Positions 21,801 to 34,139 are shown, counted from the stretch's first letter. The stretch is DNA of 64,000 nt from Peronospora farinosa (GCA_947646735.1 CANTFK010000173.1:1-64000), one strand, 5' to 3'. Program-made: numbers and translations. The notes: generated from the sequence alone by a model not told the origin.

Positions 21801-22116
21801 GACGCATCCAGCCATCGAAGATCTTGGAGCAGATCCCAATGGACGTCTCAAAGACTTGAACGATAGCTTCAAGACGCTGGGCATTGACTGTTTCAGTGTA
21901 GGTGAGGAGAGCGCCTCGCCGGTGGCCCTTGGCCTCTCCGCTGTCGTCGTGAAGCCGGACTCGGCTGACCCAGGCACCGGCCGCTTCTACGTGCTACCAG
22001 AGTCCGATCACATGACAATTTGTAAGATCAAAAGCCGCAATGAGCCGCTCTACCAAGACATCCTGCAATTTGTTGTGCAGCATGCCACAGCAAATGACGT
22101 AACTCGTTCGAAATAG
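18844..22116 (+). CDS. SERAC1: SERAC1-like alpha/beta-hydrolase
   Basis: 1090 aa from the ATG at 18844 (the frame is open to 18802 but without ATG). A basic N-terminus and a hydrophobic segment (LPIAVGVAALALTM, about residues 48-61) suggest mitochondrial or mitochondria-associated membrane anchoring. The middle is helical and ARM/HEAT-like. The C-terminal lipase domain has VFVHGLRGHPFGTWRTD (about 828-845), a nucleophile elbow THSMGG with Ser 931, and the likely catalytic His 1056 in ESDHMT. These are the landmarks of SERAC1, which in animals acts in phosphatidylglycerol remodelling and sterol trafficking at ER-mitochondria contacts. It is longer than the human protein because of the helical region. 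Family assignment is by the lipase motifs; the substrate is not shown by the sequence. Confidence 0.88.
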   Translation: MRTEWTRSFLSQGRRLPSRRLVSSRTSKNARFYVRKRPRSLPSLPIAVGVAALALTMSPDTAWQLRNTVHLGVLVLYESKMTLSFENNAALVAQWKDVVSYGGVQDELMECLLSRILRLQDDKQSRDTLRFLIDQDILSLLLQYIAWSKPTDPTRLKRVLNSFLYDGAVDTLFNGSLICAFTVELVQSLIKLLEAAVANGQVELQVSLVTLAQALGHIVPQKDDVVSYVDLLRLGDALVKEQELACRRVEEGATASQAFTVYRSDLADPDSSHVAESCAALVKLCSPEMPESMKRIGLWALGALVQAINREESCALQVKQLEPVLGPTFATMLLALPRNSGLNLQLQAATMVDHLLHVACRNPAAATRETYELWMEQIRYWTGTEQNEDELKPTKHFWIRRKSGQLDQSEDEETMKQSQTLCLQLQLISSRCMRTLTASPQSRRYVCESPKTMSALLELSRQIHEKQQTNGNSGDEDLARNLTSIQRHVSWAFRNICTGFQSGAIALNCLFDAFSTASLLQSRLDLPMSRFFRGSNDLTGLPIIGAEEYETSTEVGWIDILTAWSASPNRHVRENAITCLVYLAEQRQSCLVGLMSEEEEVIRNKQEHILQAWLTNMLQQIRLLSGGELLAVKQMEEIANVSKELTPGNERILFNSAVVDAGTSALAVLAEHHHAELVQQGVVPLVALLASTSDTTPALHTQCARVLANLVATYCLDIDPQSSALSIDPARADVTSDHVDIAKLLEETPSGKQFFRSICRWRECDDPMQRSSYFRVVQNLRAYNEVVATGRLVKDVYCEGVHPIISQSDINSVEQPTDENGVAPLVDVVFVHGLRGHPFGTWRTDMKQPGGNNKIWPDVLLAKDLQRNNVPARLVTLGYEAGMVSWSSPWPSLSLKERARVMLSALYAANIGRDRRHPGAPARPVVFITHSMGGLLTKTMLLLERKQRDQSGLADSTIGIIFLAVPHFGSGLAMGMQSESIRKLIQTHPAIEDLGADPNGRLKDLNDSFKTLGIDCFSVGEESASPVALGLSAVVVKPDSADPGTGRFYVLPESDHMTICKIKSRNEPLYQDILQFVVQHATANDVTRSK

Positions 22117-23335
22117 CCGTATCTGCTGATGACCACACACAACGTTGGTCAGAGTCGTTGCGTCGATCCGATTCCAGGTGAGACCAAGGAGCCATAAAGC
22201 ACACGAGCCTCTCCTATTGAAATGAGCCAAGCAATTGTAAAATGACGACGCCTCCATACGAGACTACTTGAATTATGGTTGGTCCAGGCGTACGCTTGCA
22301 TCTCGTTCTGCCCGTATTAAGCGCACAGCTAATCTTCGTTGTACTACTAAGCACACTGGACAATACCATTCCGACGTAGTCCAAGAGATCGAATGATGTC
22401 TGGTCGTAGTACTTTGAGCAAGCACTCCCCCTTGTTGTAGTTTGTCATGTGTACGCTCTTGCAGCCAAAGAAATAGCACATCATCCATTCCCGTCGAGCA
22501 AGGCTACTATTTAAATCGTCATCAATCAAGTAACGTTCAACAAGTATCGCCAGTGCCATTGTTAGCAGCAATTTACTCTTGTCAGGCTGACGCCGCTCTT
22601 GTGTCATTTACGAGAGCAAAGGCATTGTAACAACTATAAACTCGCCAATTAACAGTTAAGAGTAGTGAACTATAACCTTAAATAAACGTTATTGTCCTTG
22701 TAGCTGATAAGTATCAGCTCAAGATTACGCACGAGCCCGTGAATCCCTGGTCATGCACGACGATCGCCCCAAATTTTTCGCTCTTGTCGTATCGAAGCAG
22801 CTGCCTACTGTAATCCTCCATCTTTACAACTCTTCATCCTTCACTTTGCAATTGTCTATTTACCAGCTTTCTAGTGAGCTTCCTATCATATTCTGCATGT
22901 TTTCCCCTCGAGCGTTATCGGTTTGTGATCATTAGCAATGTCGTCTCCTTTGAAGCCCATCTTCTTCGATTGTAACCTGTCTCAATATCCGCAGTCTAAC
23001 GTAGCAGCCGCCTCAATCTCTTGGCTTTTCAATCGATCGGTAGTCTCTTCTTGCATCAAATTCCCGTTCTAATACTTCCACGTGAGACCTTCCAATTCCT
23101 CACTCCAATCTCTACCTTCGTATACACCGACACCGACAGCTTCACAATTTGACCTCTACCCGATCTGCAGCCTCAAGCTATAACGAATTTCTAACGTCGT
23201 TTCTAAGCTTGAAAAATGATTTTGTCCAATCACAGCTTCTAGATAAGTCAACCCAGCGGCCTATCACACCCGTGGGTTGAGTACCTCTCTCCAACCCGGA
23301 CCTTCATTCCCATTCTTCCGACTTCAAGCCGAAGG
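22117..23335. other. Intergenic between SERAC1-like and Rab3GAP1-like genes
   Basis: No ORF above 90 codons with recognisable content. It is pyrimidine-rich toward 22.8-23.2 kb, probably the promoter and 5' UTR of the Rab3GAP gene. Confidence 0.5.
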
Positions 23336-26300
23336 ATGCAGGTGGAGGAAGACCCAAGCAGCCAATTCGTCGACTTTACAAATGCCACAGACTCGGAGCA
23401 GTTCGTCTCAGATGTGGAGCAAACTCTGATTGGTTGGCATCTGGCGAACAAAGGCCACACGTCGGTGGAAGCACTGACCGCCGCGTCTGCAAAACGTTTA
23501 CCACCTCAGAGTCGACGCCAAGTCACAGCTAAAGACGCCGCTGTGTGGACGAAGGAGCTTCAATTTCAGCCACCAGGAGCCAAGACACGTAACAGTTACA
23601 CACTTACACTGTTTGTAGCCAGACACGTAGAGATGCGGGTGAAGAAGGAGCCTACTACACCCGTTAGAAACGCTACGAGGAAGAAATGGCAGGAAGGATT
23701 GGAACATTTTACACCGACGATGCTGTCGGTGGCTGATGCCAGTCGAGACTTTCGATGGCAAGTAGAAGAGGAAGAAGAGATGGAGAAAGAGGGGGAAGAC
23801 GAGACACGACCGAGCGTCTCGTACTACACGTCGGTCTTCGAGAACGAGACGGAGCCACAGTACAGTAGGAAGACGGTGTTTAAGAACGTGCAAAAATGGT
23901 TTGGAGTGGACGAGTTTCTATTTCTAAGCAGGTCGGCTCGATGCGAAATGAAGAAGCAGCAGACGGAGGAGAAGAAAAGTGTTTGTACAAATGACGAAGA
24001 CGTTGATAAAGATGTGGAGAAAAATTCTATGGAGGGGAGAGAAGTGACACCGGAAAGAGGAGAGAATGGCGACCACGAACAGGATGAAGACGTTATTGCA
24101 GATATTCAGGTTGATCAGAACGAGGCGGGGATGCTGCTATCAGCGCTGAACATGGCGCTGAACAACTGCAACTGCACGATCCCCGCGTTCGTACCGGTGT
24201 TTGAGCCGTCTCGTGGTACGCTGGTTGGATCAGCAGTTCCTGGTGCTACAGGCAATGTGTCGATGTCGTTCGACACGGATTCTGTTCCGGAACTAAACTT
24301 TAACCAAAGTTGCATTAGCGGTCTGCTTGACTTTTTTAAAGTCAAATTGCAGTTGTCGCCGCAAGTTGAAGAGAAATGTCGTGTTGAGGCCGACGTGTCG
24401 GGGAGCCTCGCAATTGGTATGATGGTTTCAGCATCGTTCGAATTTTCGTGGAATCGAACAAGTGATCCACGTGAAGTGCTTTTGCCGAAGGATCCTCTAG
24501 CTTGGAGAACTTCAGATTTCGAGCAGCCGACCGAGCTTGAAAACCAGATTCGCCAGATTACACGCAGACTTTTTGGTGAAAACCACCCTATTCCATTACT
24601 GGGGACTTCCACTTCTCCTTTGAATGGAATAGATTTAACAGTTAGCTGGCCACAGCTGCGTGAAGGCACGTACGTAGACAATGTAGTGCACTCAACGCTG
24701 GATCCAATGTTAGCACCTCAGTGGATGTTGAGCGTGCGTTTTCAAAATTTGCTATCTGAAAACCATCGAAAGCCGCAATTACCGCTTAGCAAGCAAATTG
24801 CAAACCTTGTCCAAGTGTATTCCAACTCCAGAGAGTTGAACAAAGACATTTTGGTGTCCGAATTGGCGCCACCAATGCGAGTCACTTCTTCGCCGTCAGT
24901 GTCACTTGTTACTCCAAGTGCTACTCAGTGCGGTGAGGCTGCCCCAAAACAGCCGTTGTCGACTCTTCCTGAGTCTATTCCTGCTGCTCGCGCAGCTGTC
25001 GTGCTTAGCAATGCCATATCAAGCTTAGTATCTGCTGCCACATGGAAAGGCTCAGACATGGAGGAAATTAGGCGGATTGTGTCGGAGCTGTTCAATAATG
25101 GTGAAGACGAAGCAAAGGACAAAGATGAAAGTGAAGAAAGCAGTCGCAGACTTAATGAAAACTTAGGGGTTGCATTAGCGAGCATCCCTAGTTCTGTTCA
25201 GCATGGTGCACCGTTGGGAGAACTCGTGTCAATTGTAGCAACCAGGATGTCGCAACTACGTAAGTGCATTCATCTGGACAGGCATTATGTACCTTAGATG
25301 TCCCACTTAATGGTGCGCTTATGGATTCGTTTTTGGTGATGCAGGTGGTATCAACTCCATGTCATTGTTGTGGGTCGAATTTGTAAAAGCGTTGAGAGAA
25401 CGGTGGTTTCAGCAGCAACTACTTCCGTTCATGGTGAGGTTTTCTCTTGTTCGTATACTTTATGATGAATACTGACGTTTATGCGACTGCCAAATGCGCA
25501 TAGAACACTAGCACAGACGAAGGTGTCGATCGCAACACAAGCCCGCATTCTTTGGAAACACTCTTCCTGCTGGACTCAGATGCGATACAGCTCCCTCCAC
25601 CAGACTTTCGTCGATGTCTTTTGCACCAGAAGCTTCAACTTCTGAACTGTTGCATTTTCAGGTGAAGCGATATTGCTTTGTTTTTGTGCTAGCGCTTCCA
25701 GCTCCTGTGCTTATAGCGTTTGTGCTAACCTAAAAACTAAACCCTGTTTACATTTTCTTGTAGAAAAGCACAAGAATTGAAGCCAACTTCTATCACCAAG
25801 GCTAACTCAGCTCAGAGGAGACATGACAGTTCTGGTGCGGAAGACGCTCCTACTAACAGCTTAAGAGCTGTGAACGGCGAGGAATGCGAGGATGAAGTAG
25901 ACGGCGCTCCAAGCGACGACGAATTTTTTGACTCGATCGAACAAGAAAACGGGCTTTTGCCGGCATCGAGGCATCCTGAGGGTGTCCTCCGCGAAGCAAT
26001 AGGAGTTGTTTGTCTTCAGACCGATGAGCCACTGCTGGAGCCTACAACCCAGACGTCTGTGCCGATGACAGAAGATGTAGCGAAGGAACAGCAGGATCTT
26101 TTTACTCGCTTAGGTGTGAGTGTGGAGTCCGAGAAATTACGGCAACAAATCCAGAGTACGGCACTAATCTCGGATATGCAGGCGTTCAAAGCTGCCAATC
26201 CGCGTTGCTGCCTCGCAGATTTTATCCGTTGGTATTCACCGAAAGATTGGATCCCATTTAAGACTTCAATTGACCCGCTGGTAACTGAGTTGCCACCCGA

Positions 26301-27273
26301 AGGACGAGGAGTGTGGTGGTTTGAACGACATGGTATGTTATCCGAGCGCATGCGTTTCGGACCAGGTCACGAGCATATGTGGCAACGAATGTGGGAAACG
26401 AGTGCGCCGGTGCCAGCAAGTCGCCAAAAGCGGTCGTTTGACCCAGTGCAAGAGTCGGAGAAGGTTTATCACTACATGGAGACAATGTCGCCGCACGAAC
26501 TATTTCACCAAATGCTTGCAGGGGCAATCTCAAGTAGCGTATTTGCTTTAGAGACTGCATTGCCCGTTCAGGTATCATCTCAGACGTTGCCAGTGGTTCA
26601 TCGAGCGTTGCAAAATCTTTGTTCGCATGGAAATCGTGCCATCGCGTTGTTAGATGAAGCTTTAGCAGAGTCACAAATGGCCTTTTCTGCTGCTGGCAGA
26701 AGCAAGCAACCGTGCAGCGGTGACAACGAACAGTCGATAGCAGCGGCTCATCAAGATCAGCAGCTTCAAGTTGCATTTGAAATGGCGTTGGATGCGTGTT
26801 GGAAGCTTGTGCGCTCACTTGAAGCTGTGGAAGCGTTGGTGACGAAGGCACTAGCTCTCTTGCACTACTTTCCGGCGTCAAAGGAGGAGCAGAGCGCTCT
26901 AGCACTCGTGAATCTTCTCCTATTGCCATCACTTTCACGTCGGCAACAAGCGGAAATCTCTGATTTGTTACAGCAAGACAACTTGCGACAGCTGGTGGCT
27001 GCACTTGTGCTAACCAACCCAACGCCCACTGAGACAAGATCCATGTCTGTTGTACCCGTTCAACGCGAGTATGTGTTGCGGTGCATTTGTCCTCGTCCAT
27101 TTCTTCGAGAATATGATGGCGACTTAGTTGTGAGCGAGGAAGATGTGGAAACAAGAGATATGCAGCCTGATCAAGTGCTGGAAGAAAGTCCGTTAGTAGT
27201 CTGTCGTATGTATGCAGCATTCAAGAAGAGCACTGTACGCTTTGCTTTGGTTCTGGCCGAATCCGAGTTTTAG
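23336..27273 (+). CDS. RAB3GAP1: Rab3GAP catalytic subunit (4 exons)
   Basis: Exons 23336-25259, 25345-25433, 25504-25661 and 25764-27273 join in phase to 1226 aa; all introns are GT-AG and 70-102 bp. The family landmarks appear in order: FVDFTNATDSEQFVSDVE near the N-terminus (family form F-x-DFT-x-A-S-x-WE); LLWVEFVKALRERW across exon 2; LLHQKLQLLNCCIFRKKAQE across exons 3-4; and CCLADFIRWYSPKDW with MWQRMWETSAPVPASRQKR in exon 4. The RWYSPRDW and W-x-x-x-W-E-x-A-x-P-x-x-A-x-R-Q-R blocks are diagnostic of Rab3GAP1. In animals it pairs with RAB3GAP2 as a GAP for Rab3 and a GEF for Rab18, controlling vesicle traffic, ER structure and autophagy. It is longer than the ~980-residue human protein because of an acidic insert near residues 140-260 and loops in exon 4. 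Confidence 0.93.
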
Positions 27274-27702
27274 GAGAAATTGCAATACTACAAAATGCAT
27301 ATTGTATTAAGATACAAGAAGTAATACAATGATGTATTGCAATTAATTGACATGAAATTATTTTTGGTACAACCAATTTAATAAAAAGTGTCTTTAAGTT
27401 TTCGAAAAAATAAGATCCGGATAAGTGCGGCTGCCTCGTGGAATAGACAGGCAGCCCCTTCTTACAGTATGCTCTCTGCCGACCAGGTTTTTGCGCGAAG
27501 TGTGCAATAGCCTACGCTACCGAATATACCTCCGCTAAGTACTACCTAAAAATAGTCACGGCCATAGTATATTCCACAGAACTAGAGCCTAGAAAACAAT
27601 CTATACCTGCCCAACTGATTTGCCTCTACTTTTAGAGGATTCATCTGTCGCTGCAACGCAGGCGGACATTCATTCTCACAAGCGAAATAGCGCCCCCACG
27701 AG
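27274..27702. other. Intergenic, AT-rich 3' flank and promoter region
   Basis: 27274-27420 is AT-rich and likely the 3' UTR or terminator region of the Rab3GAP gene. 27420-27702 leads into the next gene on the same strand. No gene is seen. Confidence 0.5.
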
Positions 27703-30700
27703 ATGAATCAACAAGTCGTCGAGTTGTCGACATCTCTATCCGTCGACGTAAAGACATCAGCTTGTCTTGTTGAACCAGAGCCACAGCTTGACGTGTTTAG
27801 CCCCACGAATGACCTGAACAAGAACAAGAAGAAGAGAAAGAAGAAGAAGAATCGACGCAAGAGCTTGGAAAAGAACGAGTTGAAGACAATGAAGGAGAAA
27901 GAGGAAGAAACGGAGGGACAAGAGGAAGGAAAAGGGCTTTTCATTGAAGCGAGTACAGGGTCTATCGAGGCTTCTACAATGAAAGCTGTGGTGATCGAGA
28001 AGGAGAAGTATGAGGAGGAGACGAAAGACAATGCATCAGAATCTCAGTCTATGGAGACAACATCGTCTTTGGATACATTGAAGGCCTCGGGAACACGAGC
28101 TGTGGGGTCACTCTTTTCGAGGTTCAAGTTGGGACGTAAAAAGTCTCTGGCAAGTCCAATTGAGTCGGCAACGAAACAGGTGAATCTATCACCAGTGGAG
28201 ACGGCAGGAAAACAACTGGAAGTGCCAAAGGAAAGACGTGTCGAGGGAGGAGAGCCGAGTGTTTCTGTTAGTGCCAAGAAGGACCAGGGCGACGTCTTGG
28301 AGGAGCAGAAGAAGGAGGAGGAGGAGGATGCAATGCAGATGACATCTTTGAGTACCAAGTTGAAAGACGGAGTACAGAAACAAGCGAAAGAGATCAAAGT
28401 GGTGGATAGTTTGCTGTGTCAGTCGAAGACAGATGCACCAGAGTCTGATGGCCAAGTGCTGGGAGGTGCTGACTCCAAAGCTGATGTGTCGATTGAACGC
28501 GTCACGGAATTTAAGGTTGAGGTTCACGGTCCTGCGGACGAAAATGGATCTACTACGACCGCTGTTGAAACGCTGAAGCATGAAACATTGATTGCGTTGG
28601 ATACGAACGGATCTACCAATGAACAGGACATAACAAATGAGGTTCAAGATGAGAATGTATCGGCGTCAGCGAAAATTGCTACTATTGAGCCGACGGAACG
28701 AAATCAATGCAGTACCGATGTCGTGATGAGTGAGCCTGTTCCGCTGAAGCTTGACCTTGACCTTGACCTTGACCTTGATACTGACCAATCAATCTACACG
28801 ACACAAAATCAAGTTGAAGTGGAGATCGCAAATAATGCTAGCCTTCAGTCGGACAAAGCTGCAGTTAATACCTTCGTGATTGGGGCAGGTGATGCAATAG
28901 CGTCTAGCAACAAGAACGATGGCAAGCCTATTGCTATCGAACCGTTGGTGGCTGAGATGGTTGGTACCGCAGCGCCTGACGAAATTGCACAGAACGAGAC
29001 TGCAGTAAGTGAGGACATTGATGTCAATCCTTCAGTGACTGAGTCCGTCAAAGTTGTTGAATCCAATGAGTACTCGCCGAGCGAGGCTGTTGTTGTCGAA
29101 CCGTTGGTGGCTGATATGGTTGGTACCGCAGCGCCTGACGAAATTGCACAGAACGAGACTGCAGTAAGTGACGACATTGATGTCAATCCTTAGTGACTGA
29201 GTCCGTCAAAGTTGTTGAATCCAATGAGTACTCGCCGAGCGAGGCTCTTGTTGTCGAACCGTTGGTGGCTGATATGGTTGGTACCGCAGCGCCTGACGAA
29301 ATTGCACAGAACGAGACTGCAGTAAGTGAGGACATTGATGTCAATCCTTCAGTGACTGAGTCCGTCAAAGTTGTTGAATCCAATGATTACTCGCCGAGCG
29401 AGGCTCTTGTTGTCGAACCGTTGGTGGCTGATATGGTTGGTACCGCAGCGCCTGACGAAATTGCAGAGAACGAGACTGCAGTAAGTGACGACATTGATGT
29501 CAATCCTTCAGTGACTGAGTCCGTCAAAGTTGTTGAATCCAATGAGTACTCGCCGAGCGAGGCTGCTGTTGTCGAACCGTCGGTGGCTGATATGGTTGGT
29601 ACCGCAGCGCCTGACGAAATTGCACAGAACGAGACTGCAGTAAGTGAGGACATTGATGTCAATCCTTCAGTGACTGAGTCCGTCAAGGTTGTTGAATCCA
29701 ATGAGTACTCGCCGAGCGAGGCTGCTGTTGTCGAACCGTCGGTGGCTGATATGGTTGGTACCGCAGCGCCTGACGAAATTGCACAGAACGAGACTGCAGT
29801 AAGTGAGGACATTGATGTCAATCCTTCAGTGACTGAGTCCGTCAAGGTTGTTGAATCCAATGAGTACTCGCCGAGCGAGGCTGTTGTTGTCGAACCGTTG
29901 GTGGCTGATATGGTTGGTACCGCAGCGCCTGACGAAATTGCACAGAACGAGACTGCAGTAAGTGAGGACATTGATGTCAATCCTTCAGTGACTGAGTCCG
30001 TCAAGGTTGTTGAATCCAATGAGTACTCGCCGAGCGAGGCTGCTGTTGTCGAACCGTCGGTGGCTGATATGGTTGGTACCGCAGCGCCTGACGAAATTGC
30101 ACAGAACGAGACTGCAGTAAGTGACGACATTGATGTCAATCCTTCAGTGACTGAGTCCGTCAAAGTTGTTGAATCCAATGATTACTCGCCGAGCGAGGCT
30201 CTTGTTGTCGAACCGTTGGTGGCTGATATGGTTGGTACCGCAGCGCCTGACGAAATTGCACAGAACGAGACTGCAGTAAGTGACGACATTGATGTCAATC
30301 CTTCAGTGACTGAGTCCGTCAAAGTTGTTGAATCCAATGAGTACTCGTCGAGCGAAGTTATATCGACTGACAAAACGGAATTGATGGCTGTCAAGGTTTC
30401 ACCGCCGACGTCTGAGCTACCTGTTGTAGTTGCTGCGCCAGCAATACTAGAAAGGACGTCACCTGTGAAGAGTCTTGCCAGCCGCTTTGAAGGCAAGAAA
30501 GAACAGTCTCTAGACAGCTTAAAGTTTCGCACTGTGCGGGAATTTTTCCCTCAGGAAAGCAGCATCCGTGTAGGAGCGGAGAAAAAGAAGTACGAAGCAC
30601 AGGCGCAGCAGCAGAAACTAAAGGCGAAAGCAGAAGACAAAGCAAAGGCGAAGTACAAGCCTGGATCAGGCTTCAAATCTCCTGAAAAAGATGCTGTGTT

Positions 30701-33700
30701 TGGCGCATCTTCACCAGCACTCAAGAACTCGGCTTTAGCTGTCCAAGAGTCAGTAATGACTGATGTAAACGGTGGTGATCCTGTTGTCTTTACCACACCT
30801 GACACTGCTGCAAGCAGAAAGAAGTTCAGTTTTGATGAGGAATATGCAGCTACTGATTCTTCAAGCAAGTTCAGCGACGATGTGCAAGAGTCCTTGACGC
30901 CTGTGAAAAGAATTGCCAGTCGTTTTGAAGGCAAACACGAGCAATCGCTTGACAATTTGAAATTTCGCACTGTTCGTGAGTTTTTTCCTGATGGAGGGAA
31001 GCGCAGTATCCATGTTGGTGCGGAAAAGGCGAAATATGAGGCTATCAGAAAGCAACAGGAGGAAGCAACGATGACCACAGAGCACGCTAGGCCAAAAGTC
31101 ACTGCGCTTCTGCCTACTCCGACGCCTGTTGAGCGGGAAAACTTCGTGGAAGCGGCTAGTGTTGATGCAGTAGTTACAACGTCTTTGTCATCGCTTGATG
31201 AAGTTTGCACTGAGATGACAACAGGTGTTACGCTGAGTCCTTCAGAACCGAACAACGCTGCAGCTGTCGAGTCAGCCGATGATAGCGTCAAAGGTGTTGC
31301 AGTCGGTAGTTTGAGTGTGGATGATGAAGCAGGGACTGCTGTGGAAAAATCTCCGGAAACGAGTTGTGTTTTGCCTTCTACCAGTACTGACACGGTTAGC
31401 ATTACCGTCATCAAAGAGGACATGCTTGCTGCCCCTGGCGTACTGGGCGTAGCGGAAGAAATTGTTGATACTTCGGTGGCCAAACCGGTTTCTGTTGACA
31501 GCGGCAAGTGCAAGGCGACGGTGGAGGCGAACGAGAAAACTACGATTAATCAAGGATCTGGTAAGGCTGTGTCGAAATTTAATACCGAACTTGTTGAGCT
31601 TACTCTTGCAGACAATAACCGACGCGCCGACACTGGTATCACCGAAGCTTCTCTCGCCAACACGCATGCCAGCCTTAATATCGAACAGAATGCGAAGAGC
31701 GAAGAAGTTGAAGACATTGATTTCAAGATTGATAGTGGACTGGACAAGCAAAGTTTTGGAGAGGCTGTTGTAAACACATCATCTGAATGGGGCGGTGGCG
31801 TCATAAAAGAAGGTGATGTTGGCGAGCAAGTGAATGTCTTGCAAGCTCCCACCAGCAAAAACGCCGCTGAAGAAAACGCTGCAAACAGTGAGCTGAACGA
31901 GCAAGATATTGGTAAACCCGTTGAGGGTGTTCTGATTAGTTCCTCTGTTTCTACTGGCGAAGTCACTATTACCGGCGGGGAGAGTGAAAGTGTGGACATT
32001 CAGCAATTTGCAAACAATAACGAAGCAAGTACAGAATCTCAAGTCCAAGTCCTTGAAAGCGCTTCTAGTGCTGAGATTGGGCTCACGGAACTGGACTTGG
32101 GAAAACCTGATGTTGTAACTTCGAAAGAGCAGATGAAGCATGCAACGAAAAATAATTCACGGCCAATATTGACTACGGAGCAATTATATGTGATGGAGGA
32201 TGACCACACTATTGAGACTGCGGAGACGGTTGTTGTAGGCGAGCGACCAATGACCGACGGCGAGGATGACTTTGAACACCTGTCACTCACGAAGGTACGC
32301 CCCTCTCACGAGGTACATTCTGGGAGTACGTCGCCGAAGTCAACGAAAGCTTCGATAAAGCAGACGTCAGCGAAGCCATTCCCAAAACTGACTCGCAAGG
32401 TTTCTGCTGCATCAGTGGAATCAGTCAAATCGACATCAGTCAAATCGATATCTGCCAAATCAGCCGTTTCTATACCTGCGAAATGTGCTTCTACGACTGC
32501 GCCAACTGCAGCTTCCATGGCTCAAAAGACACTGAACGTAAACAAATCGCACAAGGATTCGCTACAGCCCAAAAAGAAACGATCAGCACCTGAAATCAAG
32601 GGCACAGTCAGCAATGCTGGATGTATTGAGCCCCCTCCAGCTGCTCCAACCGTTCCGGTCCCCATGAAGCGAGTGTCCATCACAGCGTCTTCTACTTCGT
32701 CGCATGCTAGGAATGTTGCGGACCATGATAGTAAGGTAAGGCACTCGCTCCGTGCTTTGACGACCCATGTGTCGAAAACGAAGGATGCAGTTGGTCGAAG
32801 TGGTTTTGTAAAGCCTTCTTCATCAACGGTTTCTGTGGCGCCGAAACGCGCATCGATCACGGCCCGATCTGCTTCTTTTAGGGCGAGAAATGCTGCTGAG
32901 CATTTGGAAGATATCAATGTTGCAGTTCCCTCGGCTCCGTCCCGAAACAAAAGGTACATCAACGTCAAGAGTAAAGTGTTTGCTGGGATCCAGTCTGGTT
33001 TAATGCAGACAACTTCTCACAAAACCATTACAAAGGAGGAATTTATTGCAGCTGAGCGCCGAAAGAGTCTAGGATCGGCAGGGGTAAGAAGTGTGCTGGG
33101 TGCAGGTAATCGACGTGCATCTCTCGCTGCTGGAGCAACTATTGCTGGCCCACCTGAACCATTTGTGCGTTCAGCCTTGTCACGCAAGAAACTGAACTCG
33201 ACGCCTCCTCGTTATATGAATTACGAGAATACGCCAGGTTATGCTGAACGGGCACGACAGCAGTACGAGCGACGCAAACGACTAGAAGAGGAGAACGCTG
33301 CGAAGTCTGAGAAGCGTCAGCGTGAGCTGCGTACATTTTTCTCTAACAAACAGCAGACACCGCTGATGTCGAGAACTGATGATGAAATTTGTCGCGGCTC
33401 GGAGCTTTACGAAGTCGCAAAGCTAGCGAATGAGAATGAGATTGCAGATCAAAAAGTGATGCGGGCAGAAAGACAACGCACTGGCCCTACTCGTAGCTAC
33501 CGCCGGGCTCCTTCTGCTACCTCTAGCGCTGGTACTTCATCGTCGAATGGTGTTCCATCCCGTACATCCAAGAAGTCGTCCGTGTCGTCTGTAGCTGAGA
33601 AGGTCGTCTCGGCGCCTGCACTGGACGCGACTGAAATGGAAAGTGAAGAAGTGACTGAATGTACATTTGTGACAGAGGACACCGTCGCCGATGCTGGAAT

Positions 33701-33710
33701 AGACTGCTAG
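27703..33710 (+). CDS. Large low-complexity repeat protein, frame broken at ~29190
   Basis: Two ORFs (27703-29193 and 29193-33710) belong to one gene: a 53-aa repeat begins in the first and continues in the second, and the repeat copy at the junction reads CCTTAGTG where all others read CCTTCAGTG, a one-base loss that makes a TAG stop. The N-terminus has a Lys-rich tract (NKNKKKRKKKKNRRK) and an LD dipeptide run near 28760. Next come eight 53-aa acidic repeats, then two copies of a conserved motif, SLASRFEGKKEQSLDSLKFR with TVREFFP and IRVGAEKKKYEA, about 150 residues apart. A Ser/Thr-rich stretch and a basic, helical C-terminus (TPGYAERARQQYERRKRLEE) follow. There is no known enzymatic domain. 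The composition suggests a disordered scaffold, perhaps cytoskeletal. Whether the break is real or an assembly error is open. Confidence 0.7.
29032..30356 (+). repeat. 159-bp coding tandem repeat, eight full units plus a partial
   Basis: The unit begins TCAGTGACTGAGTCCGTCAA and encodes SVTESVKVVESNEYSPSEAV followed by VVEPLVADMVGTAAPDEIAQ and NETAVSEDIDVNP (53 aa). Units differ at only a few positions (N-E-Y/N-D-Y, AVV/ALV/AAV, PLV/PSV, SED/SDD). The distance between the first and last TCAGTGACT starts is 1271 bp, exactly one base short of 8 x 159, consistent with the single deletion near 29190. Each unit also contains CAGTAAGTG, a donor-like splice motif. Confidence 0.95.
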
Positions 33711-34139
33711 GACTCAGGTTAATTTCCAGGCACTAGTAGCTTCTAGTCCGACAGTGAAATTTGAAGACTTAAGTGTATTGAGTATAGCTACTTTCTCTTT
33801 GACGGGTCCAACCAGTTTCGACATAACGATCTACGTCGTGACGAGCCAGTAGCTGTGTAAGACTTGATCCCAGAGCACGTGGTTAAGAATTTCTATCGAC
33901 TAGCAACAGTTGAGAGCAAATATTTTTAAACGAGTGAGACTCTCAAAACCGTTCGTCATTTTGCGCTGTGGTATCGTAAGGCGTAATGGGACAGTTAACG
34001 TGTCTAAAAGCTACTGGATTCCTGCACATCATGACATGTTCACCGTAGCGCCTTTCAGAACCTAAAGCATTGCAGATTGCATAATGGGCAATAATAGTTG
34101 ACCTTCATCTTTGTCGAAGTTTTTGAAATTTTAAATAAA
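33711..34139. other. 3' flank of the repeat-protein gene
   Basis: No ORF of note. It becomes AT-rich toward the mitochondrial-like insert. Confidence 0.5.

Noticed and set aside
26258..27220. 320-codon minus-strand ORF
   Set aside because: Antisense to exon 4 of the Rab3GAP gene, whose family motifs are clear on the plus strand.
29005..29193. Intron that would remove the frameshift (GTAAGT at 29005 to TAG at 29191)
   Set aside because: Joining these sites gives an in-frame stop (phase mismatch), so it does not rescue the reading frame.
29387..30178. 263-codon minus-strand ORF inside the 159-bp repeats
   Set aside because: It is the antisense shadow of the tandem repeat; it repeats with the same 53-aa period and has no independent support.
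30551..31513. 320-codon minus-strand ORF
   Set aside because: Antisense of the low-complexity Ser/Glu-rich coding region; a composition artefact.
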